Shown: piece after piece, positions 1 through 8,628 of the stretch
Layout: each line of letters starts with the position of its first letter
Position numbering within the stretch: the stretch's first letter is position 1
Assembly (NCBI GenBank): GCA_038121105.1
Contig: JAYONB010000005.1
Coordinates: 1 to 64,000 of the forward strand
Direction: 5' to 3'
Source: CALJDF01 sp038121105
GTDB taxonomy: Bacteria > Pseudomonadota > Alphaproteobacteria > SHVP01
Length of the DNA stretch: 64,000 nucleotides
The notes under the pieces: model-generated
Database searches by the model: none
The model's input: only the letters and a program-made list of their open reading frames with translations
What the model was told of the DNA's origin: nothing
Position numbers and translations under genes: made by a program

Positions 1-1
1 T

Positions 2-88
2 GACGTGGCCCACGCCGTCATTGCGACGTTCGATGCGGCGGCCGACACCGCGGTCTATCAGACGTCGCTCGGCGCTGCTGCGCCATAG
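2..88 (+). CDS. C-terminal fragment of an unidentified protein
   Basis: The window opens inside a reading frame that runs to a TAG at 86-88. The last 28 residues are rich in alanine and end SLGAAAP. No motif is visible, so no function can be given. The 5' part lies outside the window. The next gene begins 100 bases downstream on the same strand. Confidence 0.4.
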   Translation, partial: DVAHAVIATFDAAADTAVYQTSLGAAAP

Positions 89-188
89 GTTAGCCACAGT
101 GTGCGCACCGGGTGGTGCCGTGTAGGACGACCCCCTTCGTTCGGCTAGGATCAACCCAATCAATAACGCCCAGGGGAGGGACACCACG

Positions 189-623
189 ATGGCCACCGGA
201 AAAATCGAGACCACGGCTGATCCGAACGCCTATCGGATCAAGACAACGCCCGATCCGTACGACGCGTTCAAAATTGCCATTGGATACCGTGCCGGCAATT
301 TCGTCTTCCTGTCGGGTCAGGCGTCGATCGACGAAAACGGCAACCTTGTCGGTGTCGGCGACTTCGACCGCCAGGTCGAACAGACCTTTGCCAACATAAA
401 ACGCGCGCTCGAAGCGGCGGGCTCGTCGATGGAAAAAATCATTAAGGTGAATATCTACCTCACCGATATGAGCAACTTTCCGAAAATCATCGAAGCGCGT
501 GGCAAGTATTTCAAACAACCCTGGCCCGCCGACACGATCGTCGAAGTCGGCGCGTTGGGGCTGCCCGAACTGGAAATCGAGATCGAAGCCATCGCACTCA
601 TCGAGGGCGAGGTCATCGGCTAG
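189..623 (+). CDS. RidA (YjgF/YER057c/UK114) family protein lacking the catalytic arginine
   Basis: This 144-residue protein has the full RidA fold length and the family signature near the C-terminus, with EIEAIA at 131-136. Classical RidA hydrolyses reactive 2-imino/enamine acids using an arginine (Arg105 in E. coli) in a PARS motif. Here the aligned motif is PADT (113-116), so Asp115 replaces it. Members without this Arg belong to other Rid subgroups and are not expected to have imine deaminase activity. A GGGGAGGG ribosome site lies about 10 bases before the ATG. The ThDP enzyme gene follows 21 bases downstream, so the two are probably co-transcribed and may share a pathway. The true substrate is unknown. 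Confidence 0.9.
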   Translation: MATGKIETTADPNAYRIKTTPDPYDAFKIAIGYRAGNFVFLSGQASIDENGNLVGVGDFDRQVEQTFANIKRALEAAGSSMEKIIKVNIYLTDMSNFPKIIEARGKYFKQPWPADTIVEVGALGLPELEIEIEAIALIEGEVIG

Positions 624-644
624 AGCCGAGGGGAGATCAACGAC

Positions 645-2438
645 ATGGCACGACAAACGAAAAAGAAAGCCGACCCGGATAGCTTTTGGAAGACCGAAGA
701 GCGCGGCAGCAACGAGATCACCGGCGGGATGGTGATCAGCCGGACGCTCAAACGCCTCGGTATCGGTTCGGTGTTTTCGTTGGCTGGGGCGTCGCATACC
801 TACCTTCTCGACGCGATGGACAAGGACGAATTCGCGATCATCTCCAACCGGCACGAAACTGCGACCGTGGCCGCGGCCGACGGCTATGCGCGCGTCACCG
901 GAAAACCCGGCGTCGCCTTGATCATTTCCGATCAGGGAATGCCGAATGCCGTCGGCGGCATTCTGACCGCGCACGAGGCCTGCTCGCCGGTCATCATTAT
1001 CGTGGCGCGGCTGCCGACCAATTGGATTCAACCGCAGTCCGAGGTCGATCACGATGCTTTGTCGTTGGTGCGGCCCATCACGAAATGGGCGCGCACGATT
1101 CACGAAGCCGGGCGGCTGCGCGAATACGTCGAGACCGCGTACCGCCAGGCCACCACCGGACGGCCCGGACCTGTCGTTCTACAGGTTCCCCAGGAATTCC
1201 TCGCGCAAACGATCCAAAACGTTGAAGAGCTCGACGCCCCGGTCACCGAAGCGATCCGACCCGGCCCCGCGCCGGACGCGGTGGCCGCCGCCGCCGACCT
1301 CCTGGCCAAGGCGAAACGGCCGATGGTGATCGCGGGCTCGGGCGCGATGTGGGCGGGGGCCGGCCCGGCGCTTCGCGAGCTTTCCTCCACGTGGAATATC
1401 CCGGTGCTCGGCAACGCCGGCGGGCGGGGCTTGGTGCCCGAGGACGACGATCTCGGCTGGTCGTGGCCCCTTGCCCAGGTGGCCGCTAAGGAAGCCGACG
1501 TCGTCATGTGGGTCGGCGCCCGCATGACCCAGCGGATGGGTTACGGCATGGCGCCCCGTTTCAGCGCCGAAGCCAAGTTCATTCAGATCGATATCACCGG
1601 CGAAGAGATCGGCCGCAACCGCGCGGTCGAGGTGCCGATCGTCGCGGACGGCGCGCACACGGTGGCCGCGATCGTCGAAGAACTAAGCAACCGCAAGACC
1701 AAGAGCAAGGCCGCGCCCAAGTGGCTCAAGGATGCGCTCAACGAACGACTGTCGTTCATCGAGACTATCGGGTTAGGCGATGACGGGGCGATCCACCCCT
1801 ATCGCTTGGCGCGCGAGTTGATGGCGCGGATGCCGGCCAACGCGATCTATGTCGGCGACGGCGCCGACGTGCAGAACTGGATGCATGCGATCTTGCGCAT
1901 CAAGTCCGAACGCGGGTTTCTCGATCACTACCCCTTGGGCTCGATGGGGATCGGCACCCCCCTGGCGCTCGGTGCCGCCACCGGCGCGCGCGAAATGGCG
2001 AAAGAAACGGGCGAGGCGCCTCGACCGGTCTTTCTCGTGACCGGCGACGGGGCCTTCGGGTTCTATCCCAGCGAATTCAATGGCGCCGTTCTCGGGGGCC
2101 TCAAGATCACCACGCTTATCTCCAACGACGGGGCGTGGGGCACGGAAAAGCACGGCCAGCTCCAGGTCATGGATCGCCCGGTCAACACGCTGTTTGGCGA
2201 TGTGCATTACGACCTCATCGGCAAAGCGTTCGGCTGCCACGCCGAACGGGTGACCGACCCGAAAGATCTCGGCGCGGTGCTCGATCGCGCGATCGCGGCA
2301 AAAGAAACCGCGGTGATCGATGTCGTTACCGATGCCGACGCGGGCAAGCTCCGCAAGGAAGACCCGCGCGTGCAAATGATCGCCTTCTCGGATTTGGTGG
2401 CGAGTCGCAACTCGCAATACAAAGCCGAGGTCGTCTAG
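645..2438 (+). CDS. Thiamine diphosphate-dependent enzyme, acetolactate synthase/decarboxylase superfamily
   Basis: This 597-residue protein has the three-domain layout of the POX/AHAS family. The N-terminal PYR domain carries the cofactor-activating glutamate in RHET (Glu71). A central ADP-ribose-like domain follows, then a C-terminal PP domain with the Mg-ThDP motif starting at GDG 467-469 and ending at Asn494-Asp495. It probably decarboxylates or carboligates a 2-oxo acid in the cytoplasm. I cannot separate acetolactate synthase, benzoylformate decarboxylase or a related activity. No small regulatory AHAS subunit is adjacent, which argues against a biosynthetic ilvB. It forms a pair with the RidA-like gene upstream. 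The stop overlaps the convergent hydrolase gene by 4 bases. Confidence 0.88.
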   Translation: MARQTKKKADPDSFWKTEERGSNEITGGMVISRTLKRLGIGSVFSLAGASHTYLLDAMDKDEFAIISNRHETATVAAADGYARVTGKPGVALIISDQGMPNAVGGILTAHEACSPVIIIVARLPTNWIQPQSEVDHDALSLVRPITKWARTIHEAGRLREYVETAYRQATTGRPGPVVLQVPQEFLAQTIQNVEELDAPVTEAIRPGPAPDAVAAAADLLAKAKRPMVIAGSGAMWAGAGPALRELSSTWNIPVLGNAGGRGLVPEDDDLGWSWPLAQVAAKEADVVMWVGARMTQRMGYGMAPRFSAEAKFIQIDITGEEIGRNRAVEVPIVADGAHTVAAIVEELSNRKTKSKAAPKWLKDALNERLSFIETIGLGDDGAIHPYRLARELMARMPANAIYVGDGADVQNWMHAILRIKSERGFLDHYPLGSMGIGTPLALGAATGAREMAKETGEAPRPVFLVTGDGAFGFYPSEFNGAVLGGLKITTLISNDGAWGTEKHGQLQVMDRPVNTLFGDVHYDLIGKAFGCHAERVTDPKDLGAVLDRAIAAKETAVIDVVTDADAGKLRKEDPRVQMIAFSDLVASRNSQYKAEVV

Positions 2439-3298
2439 CGGAAGGTGTTCAACGGGATCTTGATGTACGAGACGCCGTTGTCTTCGGGCGGCGGGGGATA
2501 TCCGCCGCGCATGTTGATCTGAACCGCCGGCAGCAGGAGCGCCGGGACGGCAAGCTTTTCGTCCCGCGCTTTGCGCATCGCGACGTAATCGTCTTCCCCG
2601 ACCCCGTCCTTCAGGTGAATGTTGTTCGCTTTTTGCTGGGCGACGGTGGTTTCCCACAAATAGTCGCGCCCGTTGGGCGCATAGTCGTGGCACATGAACA
2701 ATCGAGTGTCGTCAGGCAACGCTAGTGTCCGTTGGATCGATCGAAAAAGCGTTCGCGCATCGCCGCCCGGAAAATCCGCCCGGGCCGTACCGTAATCCGG
2801 CATGAACATCGTGTCGCCGACGAAGGCCGCGTTCCCGATCACATAGGTCACGCATGCCGGCGTATGGCCCGGTGTGTGGATCACGCGCACCCGGATTCCA
2901 CCGATGGTAAATATCTCGGCATCAGAGAAGAGATGATCGAACTGACTGCCGTCGCTCGGCAACTCGTCTCCCGCATTGAACACCGTCTTGAAAGTGGCCT
3001 GGACCGTCCCGATTTGATTGCCGATCCCGGTTTGTCCGCCCAACGCGTCCTTAAGATAGGGCGCCGCGGTGAGGTGGTCGGCATGAACATGGGTCTCCAA
3101 TATCCAGTCGACGACAAATCCGCGCTCGCGCACGAACGCGATGATCTCGTCGGCCTTTTCCGTATTGGTCCAGCCGGATTTCGAATCGTAACCGAGCACC
3201 GAGTCGATAATCGCCGCCTTGCCTCGATCGGGGTCGGCCACGACATAGCTGACGGTGTACGTCGCTTCGTCAAAGAACGCGGTAACTTCGGGGTTCAT
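2435..3298 (-). CDS. Metallo-beta-lactamase-fold hydrolase, persulfide dioxygenase/Blh-like
   Basis: This 287-residue protein carries THVHADH (metal ligands His70, His72, Asp74, His75), PGHTPAC (His145) and GDTMF (Asp162). The length and motif context fit the ETHE1/Blh branch, whose members oxidise glutathione persulfide to sulfite with one mononuclear iron. Relatives of the same fold act on thioesters. The family is well supported but the substrate is inferred. No rhodanese or sulfide:quinone reductase lies nearby to confirm a sulfide role. It converges on the ThDP enzyme gene with a 4-base overlap. Confidence 0.85.
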   Translation of the reverse strand: MNPEVTAFFDEATYTVSYVVADPDRGKAAIIDSVLGYDSKSGWTNTEKADEIIAFVRERGFVVDWILETHVHADHLTAAPYLKDALGGQTGIGNQIGTVQATFKTVFNAGDELPSDGSQFDHLFSDAEIFTIGGIRVRVIHTPGHTPACVTYVIGNAAFVGDTMFMPDYGTARADFPGGDARTLFRSIQRTLALPDDTRLFMCHDYAPNGRDYLWETTVAQQKANNIHLKDGVGEDDYVAMRKARDEKLAVPALLLPAVQINMRGGYPPPPEDNGVSYIKIPLNTFR

Positions 3299-3339
3299 GC
3301 AGTGATCTTCCTCGACATAGGGGCGGCAAGTCTAGGCGG

Positions 3340-5709
3340 TTAGCGCCTCGGCACCAGAGTCAAAATGCCGCGCGCGCCGGTGCGCGCTTCCGCCGTCGGC
3401 GGCAATCGGAACATCGCGCCGGTACGCCAAGCGTCGTGATGCTCGGCGAAGTATCGGCTATAGGGATTGCCCGCAGTGCCGGGCGCGACCATGAACAACG
3501 ACCGCTCGAGGTCGTCCAGGTCGTACACGGCGCGGTACCCGGCGCCGTGTCCGTTGACGAAAGCCCCGTTACCCCCTGAATAGCCGCCGCGCATCAACGT
3601 GTAATTGCCGCCGCTGCTCGGCACGGTGATTCCCAACCATCGCGGTAGGCCGGGCACAAAGCTCAACAACGGGTGCGTAAAGCGCGCCGGGTGCGCTTCG
3701 CCCCATCGCCACGTCGTCAGGTCGGGCCCATGGCGCGCGGTAAGCGAAGCCATTGCAGCCTCCAGCGCGGTGGCCGTCGCCATGGCGCAGGTCTCCTGTT
3801 CCCCATCGGTCTCGCGATCATCGCACCAGTACGTGAGATCGTCGGTCAGCACCGCATGCATTTGGCGCGGATCGATCCCGCCGCCTTGATCGCCGAGATC
3901 GTCGTCAAAGATGATCTCCACCAGGGCAGCGTACCAAGCGGCAAATACAAGCGGCGCGGCGGCGTTGGCGTCCATCCGAAAATCCCAATCGGTCAACGTG
4001 TCGCGGGCCTCCTGGGCTGCGGTACTAACGGAGATATCGCCCAACCGGGCGATCATCGCGGGCACCAGCCGTCGGGCCATGGTGGACACCGTATCGGCCT
4101 GCAGTGTGCCGTGGGCGTGCAGGTCGCCGCCCAGGTCGCGCCGCAGGGCTTCGTCAAGCCGTTCGGCGCGAAACGGCGGCTCCCAATCCGCGCTAATGAA
4201 GTAGGGGTAATCCGGGCCAACGATCCGGTTGTTCGCGTTTAGCAACATGCCGTCCGCGGCGCCTCGTTGTTGGGGCAGCGCGTCGAACGGCACGAACCCG
4301 GTCCAATTGTTGTCCGGCATCCGGCCCGGCACCAAGCCGCGCCCGACCCGTCGTACCGGGACCAGTCCCGGCGCAAAGAACCCGATGGTCCCTTCGGTAT
4401 CGGCATAGAGGATGTTCTGTTGGGGCGCGCCGTAGGATCGCAGCGCCTCGCGAAACGACGACCAGTCGGTTGCCCGGTTGAGGGCGTACATCGCGGCCGC
4501 GGTTCGATCCGCATCCTTCAAAAACGCCGCCTGCAGCACCACAACCGTGTCCGACCCGGCGCGATCCGCTGCGCGGGCCAAGACATCCGATAGAACCGGC
4601 CCAAAGTCGGTCTCGCGCACCTGCAAGACTTGGTCGCGACCGAATCGCACCCCGATATGTTCCTCCCTTACCGTGAACGGGCGGCGCGCATCGCCCACGC
4701 GGTGCTGCGTTGGGTCTGTGGCGTCGACGTCGAGAACCACGAGGTCGGTGAGATCGCCGTACGTCGTTGTCAGGCCCCACGCGATACGTCCGTTATGCCC
4801 CACGAGGTGCACCGGCATGCCCGGCACCGTGCCGCCGGTGACCGACAATCCCGGGGCTTCCAGCGAGGCGAGGTACCAAATCCCCGGCGCGGTCAGCCCA
4901 AGGTGCGGGTCGTTCGCGAGGATCGGTTTGCCGCTATCGGTATGTCGCCCGTCGACTACCCAGGCATTGGACGCGCGTCGTGGTTGGACGAGCGACGGCA
5001 CCGCGGCCAAAAGGTGCGTTGCCGCAATGGGCAGGTCCGCGGCTTCGGCCAACGTCGTCGGCCCATCGGGCAACCCGGTCGGCATCAGGAAATCGACGTC
5101 TTCGGGCGTTCGCCGATCCAGGAGCGCCGCCCGTCGCAATTCCTCGAACCAATTGCCGCCCAGCAGCAAGGCCAACACCTTGCCCAGCACCAGCGAATCG
5201 GCCGGCTCCCAAGGCGTAGGTGCGTAGGCCAACAACGTGAACTCGGGCGGCCACGGCCCCTCATGCCGATCGATATAGGCGTTCACGCCGGCGGCGTAGG
5301 CTCGTAATGCGTCTTGAACCGGCGGCGGCAACGCATCGGCTTGGCGTTCGGCGCTGCGATAGAGACCGATCGTGCGCATGAACCGGTCGACCGTCAGGCC
5401 CGGGGCGCCGATCACCTCGGCAACGCGCCCGGCGCCGATGCGTCGATAGGTATCCATTTGCCAAAGCCGGTCCTGGGCATGGGCGAACCCGAGGGCGAAA
5501 TAGGCGTCGTTCTGCGAGCTAGCGACAATGCGCGTCCCGCCCACCGCGTCGCGGATGATCTCGACCGGTTCGCTCACTGCCGCGTCGATCCGCCCCGTCC
5601 ATTGCGGCAGCGACGTGCTCAGCCACAGCCCGACCCCGACCAGCGCGACGATTCCCCCCGCCAGGACAATGATCGTGCCGCGAAACAAGGTGCGCACGAT
5701 CCTGATCAT
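3340..5709 (-). CDS. Penicillin acylase family Ntn hydrolase
   Basis: This 789-residue protein begins with a hydrophobic segment (about 10-31) that is a signal anchor or signal peptide, so it should act in the periplasm or at the membrane. The alpha-subunit region is followed by a likely autoproteolytic site at ASNAW, where Ser247 would become the N-terminal nucleophile of the beta subunit. The GHNGRIAWG block follows, as is usual in the family. Such enzymes cleave amide bonds of beta-lactams, N-acyl-homoserine lactones or lipopeptides. The substrate cannot be read from the sequence. It is divergent from the RmlD-like gene and alone in its transcription unit. Confidence 0.9.
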   Translation of the reverse strand: MIRIVRTLFRGTIIVLAGGIVALVGVGLWLSTSLPQWTGRIDAAVSEPVEIIRDAVGGTRIVASSQNDAYFALGFAHAQDRLWQMDTYRRIGAGRVAEVIGAPGLTVDRFMRTIGLYRSAERQADALPPPVQDALRAYAAGVNAYIDRHEGPWPPEFTLLAYAPTPWEPADSLVLGKVLALLLGGNWFEELRRAALLDRRTPEDVDFLMPTGLPDGPTTLAEAADLPIAATHLLAAVPSLVQPRRASNAWVVDGRHTDSGKPILANDPHLGLTAPGIWYLASLEAPGLSVTGGTVPGMPVHLVGHNGRIAWGLTTTYGDLTDLVVLDVDATDPTQHRVGDARRPFTVREEHIGVRFGRDQVLQVRETDFGPVLSDVLARAADRAGSDTVVVLQAAFLKDADRTAAAMYALNRATDWSSFREALRSYGAPQQNILYADTEGTIGFFAPGLVPVRRVGRGLVPGRMPDNNWTGFVPFDALPQQRGAADGMLLNANNRIVGPDYPYFISADWEPPFRAERLDEALRRDLGGDLHAHGTLQADTVSTMARRLVPAMIARLGDISVSTAAQEARDTLTDWDFRMDANAAAPLVFAAWYAALVEIIFDDDLGDQGGGIDPRQMHAVLTDDLTYWCDDRETDGEQETCAMATATALEAAMASLTARHGPDLTTWRWGEAHPARFTHPLLSFVPGLPRWLGITVPSSGGNYTLMRGGYSGGNGAFVNGHGAGYRAVYDLDDLERSLFMVAPGTAGNPYSRYFAEHHDAWRTGAMFRLPPTAEARTGARGILTLVPRR

Positions 5710-5742
5710 GGGTGCGTCGCACGGCCGGCACGGCGCACGCCT

Positions 5743-5756
5743 GTTAACCGGTTAAC
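5743..5756. promoter_or_regulatory. 14-bp perfect palindrome in a divergent intergenic region
   Basis: GTTAACCGGTTAAC is a perfect palindrome in the 128 bases between the divergent acylase and RmlD-like genes. Its size and position suit a homodimeric repressor or activator site. No regulator gene is adjacent, so the cognate protein is unknown. Confidence 0.4.
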
Positions 5757-5837
5757 CAAGAGAAAACGGCTTTTTCGGCGTGCGATTTGCATCACTTGCC
5801 GCATCGTCTTTCGATCAAACCAACCTCCGGGGCCCTT

Positions 5838-6758
5838 GTGGAAAGACCTATCGTACTTTTCGGCGGAACCGGCCAGATTGGCCGGGAATTACGCCTCCAG
5901 CTGGGCGCGTGGTGGCCGGTGCTGGCGCCGCCCCGCGACCAGGTCAATCTTGCCCGCCCGGAAGAAGTCACCACCTACCTACGCCTCGCGCGCCCGGCCC
6001 TTATCGTTAACGCCGCGGCCTTCACCGACGTCGATGCCGCGGAGGCGGACGCCACCACGGCGATGACCGTCAACGGGCACATCCCCCTGATGCTCGCGGA
6101 AGAGGCCTTCGACCGCAACATCGGCCTGGTCCACTTTTCGACGGACCTGGTGTTCGATGGCCGGCGGGGCGCCGACCCCGCGCCCTATCGCGAAGGCGAT
6201 GCGCCCAACCCGCTCAACGTCTACGGCCGCAGTATGCTGCGCGGCGAATCGGCGATCGCCTATACCGATCCGCCGCATCTGATCTTTCGCACCAGCCGGG
6301 TGTTCGGGTTGCGCGGCAGCAATTTCTTGATGGACTTGGTGGCCTTGGCGAGCACCCACGACGATATCAATGTGGTCGACGATCAAATCGGCAGCCCGAC
6401 CTGGTCGCGGGCGATCGCCATCGCGGTCAACAACATCCTAAAGGATCTCGATGCACCGCGATCGCCGGCGGCGATGCGGGAACGCAGCGGCATCTATCAT
6501 TTGGCGGCGGCGGGTGCCGTTAGCTGGCACGGCTTTGCCGAGCTCATCTTGTCGCAAGCGCCGGCAAGCCCTTATGTCGCACTTGCGGCTGATCGGCATC
6601 CCGTGTTGCGGGCGATCTCGTCGGACACCTATCCGTTCCGCGCGATGCGACCGATCTATACTGCGCTCAGCAGTCGCGCGGCGGCGGACGTTTTCGGCGT
6701 GGATTTGCCGCCTTGGCAACAGCAGCTCGAGACTTGCCTGCGTACCCAACCCGCCTAA
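5838..6758 (+). CDS. RmlD-like sugar-nucleotide reductase (extended SDR), catalytic lysine replaced
   Basis: This is a 306-residue Rossmann-fold protein of the dTDP-4-dehydrorhamnose reductase family, with FGGTGQIG at about 8-15 for NAD(P)H binding and an STD motif near 101-103. The usual YxxxK catalytic pair reads YGRSM here: Tyr129 is kept but Met133 (codon 6234-6236) stands in for Lys. No rmlA, B or C gene is nearby, so it is not part of a rhamnose operon. I chose GTG 5838 because it puts the nucleotide-binding strand at the N-terminus. A TTG start at 5787 would add 17 unlikely residues. It may be a reductase of altered activity or a binding protein. Confidence 0.8.
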   Translation: MERPIVLFGGTGQIGRELRLQLGAWWPVLAPPRDQVNLARPEEVTTYLRLARPALIVNAAAFTDVDAAEADATTAMTVNGHIPLMLAEEAFDRNIGLVHFSTDLVFDGRRGADPAPYREGDAPNPLNVYGRSMLRGESAIAYTDPPHLIFRTSRVFGLRGSNFLMDLVALASTHDDINVVDDQIGSPTWSRAIAIAVNNILKDLDAPRSPAAMRERSGIYHLAAAGAVSWHGFAELILSQAPASPYVALAADRHPVLRAISSDTYPFRAMRPIYTALSSRAAADVFGVDLPPWQQQLETCLRTQPA

Positions 6759-7447
6759 CCGTCATAGGCCGTGGTCGCATATCCCGCGCCGTCGAAAGCG
6801 TTAAGCAACCGGTCGCGCCACCGGCGAACCGGGTCGTCTTCTTCCAAGACTTTGAACGGGCTGATGCTGCGGACCCATTGAAACGCGCCAAACACGATGT
6901 AGTCGGCGAAGGCGGGCGCGTCCCCGGACAAGAACGGCTGTTCCGCAAGCGTCAGCCGCAGCGGCGTCAGCGCGTTGCGCGCCACCAGAACATCCGAATC
7001 GCGATGGGCTTGAACGGCGGCAAAGGAGCGATCGAATCGTGCCGACCGGGTCTCCAAAAAATAGTCACGATCCTCGTCGGCCAAGTGCTGGTAGATATCG
7101 TCGATCACCAAAGGTTGAAGCGCGGCGTGCACCACGCTGTTGGTCCAATGGTTGATCATGCGCGCCTCGCCGCGTGCGATCTCGTTGCCGAACAGCGCCG
7201 GCCGGTCGGCGTAGTTGTCGTCGAGGTAGCAGGCGATATCGAACGACTCGACGACGGTGGTATCGCCGTCGACCAGGACCGGTACCTTGCCTTGTCCCGA
7301 AAACGCGATGATTTCCTTGTCGGTAAACCGAACAGGCACAAAATCCGCCTCTAGCCCCTTGTGCGCCAGCGCCATCCGAATGCGCCAGCAATAGGGGCTA
7401 AAGCGGCGATCGTCCTTACCGGTCAACTCGTACAACGTCAGGGTCAT
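6755..7447 (-). CDS. Glutathione S-transferase, LigE-like (beta-etherase type)
   Basis: This 230-residue GST has the thioredoxin-like start with SPYCWR (17-22), then VPVLVD, the DRPALF block, a DRDY segment and EDDP near the C-terminus. As I recall the family, these blocks match LigE/LigP of Sphingobium, which cleave the beta-aryl ether bond of lignin dimers with glutathione. The family assignment is firm; the etherase function is inferred. The ATG at 7445-7447 was preferred to an upstream GTG because the beta-strand TLTLYEL begins there. It is divergent from another GST gene 116 bases away and converges on the RmlD-like gene with a 4-base overlap. Confidence 0.85.
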   Translation of the reverse strand: MTLTLYELTGKDDRRFSPYCWRIRMALAHKGLEADFVPVRFTDKEIIAFSGQGKVPVLVDGDTTVVESFDIACYLDDNYADRPALFGNEIARGEARMINHWTNSVVHAALQPLVIDDIYQHLADEDRDYFLETRSARFDRSFAAVQAHRDSDVLVARNALTPLRLTLAEQPFLSGDAPAFADYIVFGAFQWVRSISPFKVLEEDDPVRRWRDRLLNAFDGAGYATTAYDG

Positions 7448-7563
7448 GCATCGTTCCTCGGGACAGATTGGAGTCGCCACCGCCGGTCGGGGCGCGCTAG
7501 CCTTGTGGTCAAGCTTGCCCGCCGATACTACGGCGGCGTTTTTGCAACGGGAAGGAAATGACC

Positions 7564-8232
7564 ATGGCCACAGTCGATATCTTCAGCGCCGAGGTGTGCC
7601 CCTACGCGCACCGTACGCGGCTCGTGTTGATGCACAAAGGCGTCGATTTTTCTCTCACCGAAATCGATCTTTCCGACAAACCCGATTGGTTTGCCGAGGT
7701 CTCGCCCTACGGCAAGGTGCCGTCGATCCGCCACGACGGGCGTATCGTCTACGAATCCGCCATCATCAACGAGTACCTCGACGAGGTCTTTCCCGAACCC
7801 GCGCTCATGCCGTCCGATCCTCACACGCGCGCCATGGCGCGAATCTGGGTCGACTACGGCAACACCCGTTTCAACGTCGCGTCTTACAAGCTTATGCGTG
7901 AAAACGACACCGCGGCGCAGGGCGCCTTGCGGGAGGAACTCGATGCCTGCCTAACGTTTATGGAAGACGGAATGGCGAAGCTCGGCGCGGGCCCGTATTG
8001 GCTTGGCGCATCTCCCAGCCTTATCGACTTCAGCTATTACCCGTTCTTCGAGCGCTTTTGTAACATCGAGCACTATCGCGGCTACCGGGTTCCGTCATCC
8101 TGCGAACGGATATTGACGTGGATCGACACGATGAAAGCGCTCCCCATCGTGCGTGAGATCGCCAACGCGCCCGCGTTCTACATCGAACGCGCCAAAGCCT
8201 ACGCTCAACCCACCGCGCAAGCGGCCGCATAG
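7564..8232 (+). CDS. Glutathione S-transferase with CPYAHR active site (Omega/LigG-like)
   Basis: This 222-residue GST carries CPYAHR at 12-17, placing a cysteine at the catalytic position. Cys-type GSTs (Omega and related classes) act as thiol transferases or glutathione lyases rather than conjugating enzymes. The ATG at 7564 sits 8 bases after GGAAGG, better spaced than the ATG at 7558, which is only 2 bases away. It is divergently paired with the LigE-like GST. A hairpin lies 20 bases after the stop. A role in removing glutathione from an ether-cleavage product is possible but unproven. Confidence 0.85.
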   Translation: MATVDIFSAEVCPYAHRTRLVLMHKGVDFSLTEIDLSDKPDWFAEVSPYGKVPSIRHDGRIVYESAIINEYLDEVFPEPALMPSDPHTRAMARIWVDYGNTRFNVASYKLMRENDTAAQGALREELDACLTFMEDGMAKLGAGPYWLGASPSLIDFSYYPFFERFCNIEHYRGYRVPSSCERILTWIDTMKALPIVREIANAPAFYIERAKAYAQPTAQAAA

Positions 8233-8252
8233 CGCCGTACCGGGCAAATACG

Positions 8253-8281
8253 CCAACGGCCCCTGGTCGCGGGGCCGCTGG
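8253..8281 (+). terminator. Hairpin after the GST gene, possible terminator
   Basis: CGGCCCC (8257-8263) pairs with GGGGCCG (8271-8277) around a 7-base loop. After one mismatch the stem continues as CCA/TGG. No T-run follows, so intrinsic termination is uncertain. Confidence 0.4.
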
Positions 8282-8312
8282 CGCTGAGAGAGTAGAATAA
8301 CGTCGGGAAATT

Positions 8313-8375
8313 GACCCGGTCGCGTAGGTGACACCAAGTCTGGGGGAACGCTCGCTTGGTGTCGGCGACCGGGTC
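8313..8375. repeat. Two-tier inverted repeat in non-coding DNA
   Basis: GACCCGGTCGC (8313-8323) is perfectly complementary to GCGACCGGGTC (8365-8375). Inside it GACACCAAG (8330-8338) is complementary to CTTGGTGTC (8355-8363). The central loop is 16 bases. The bulge is 6 bases on the left and 1 on the right. It lies in a 396-base stretch (8233-8628) with no convincing gene. RNA from either strand would fold into a 20-pair hairpin. It could be a small RNA, a leader structure for the DUF2794 gene or a small repeat element. I see no promoter or T-run that decides. Confidence 0.65.
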
Positions 8376-8628
8376 AGGAGGGCCGACGCCTAGTAATATT
8401 GGGGGGCAATGGGGCGCATGCAGGGCCGAAATTGGGCGATTCTGTGATTTCGTCACCCCAAGGCTGGACACTGCTCGAGACGGGCCGGTCGGCGTTGCCC
8501 TAGGCGAACCCGCAGGCCTATCATTGGAGACGGGGAGGGTCCCATTTGGGGCCGGCTACAAGTCGGGGAGACACCGCGACGATGCGCCAGTTGCCGATAT
8601 TGCGTTTCAAACGCCAGGACCGCCAGAC

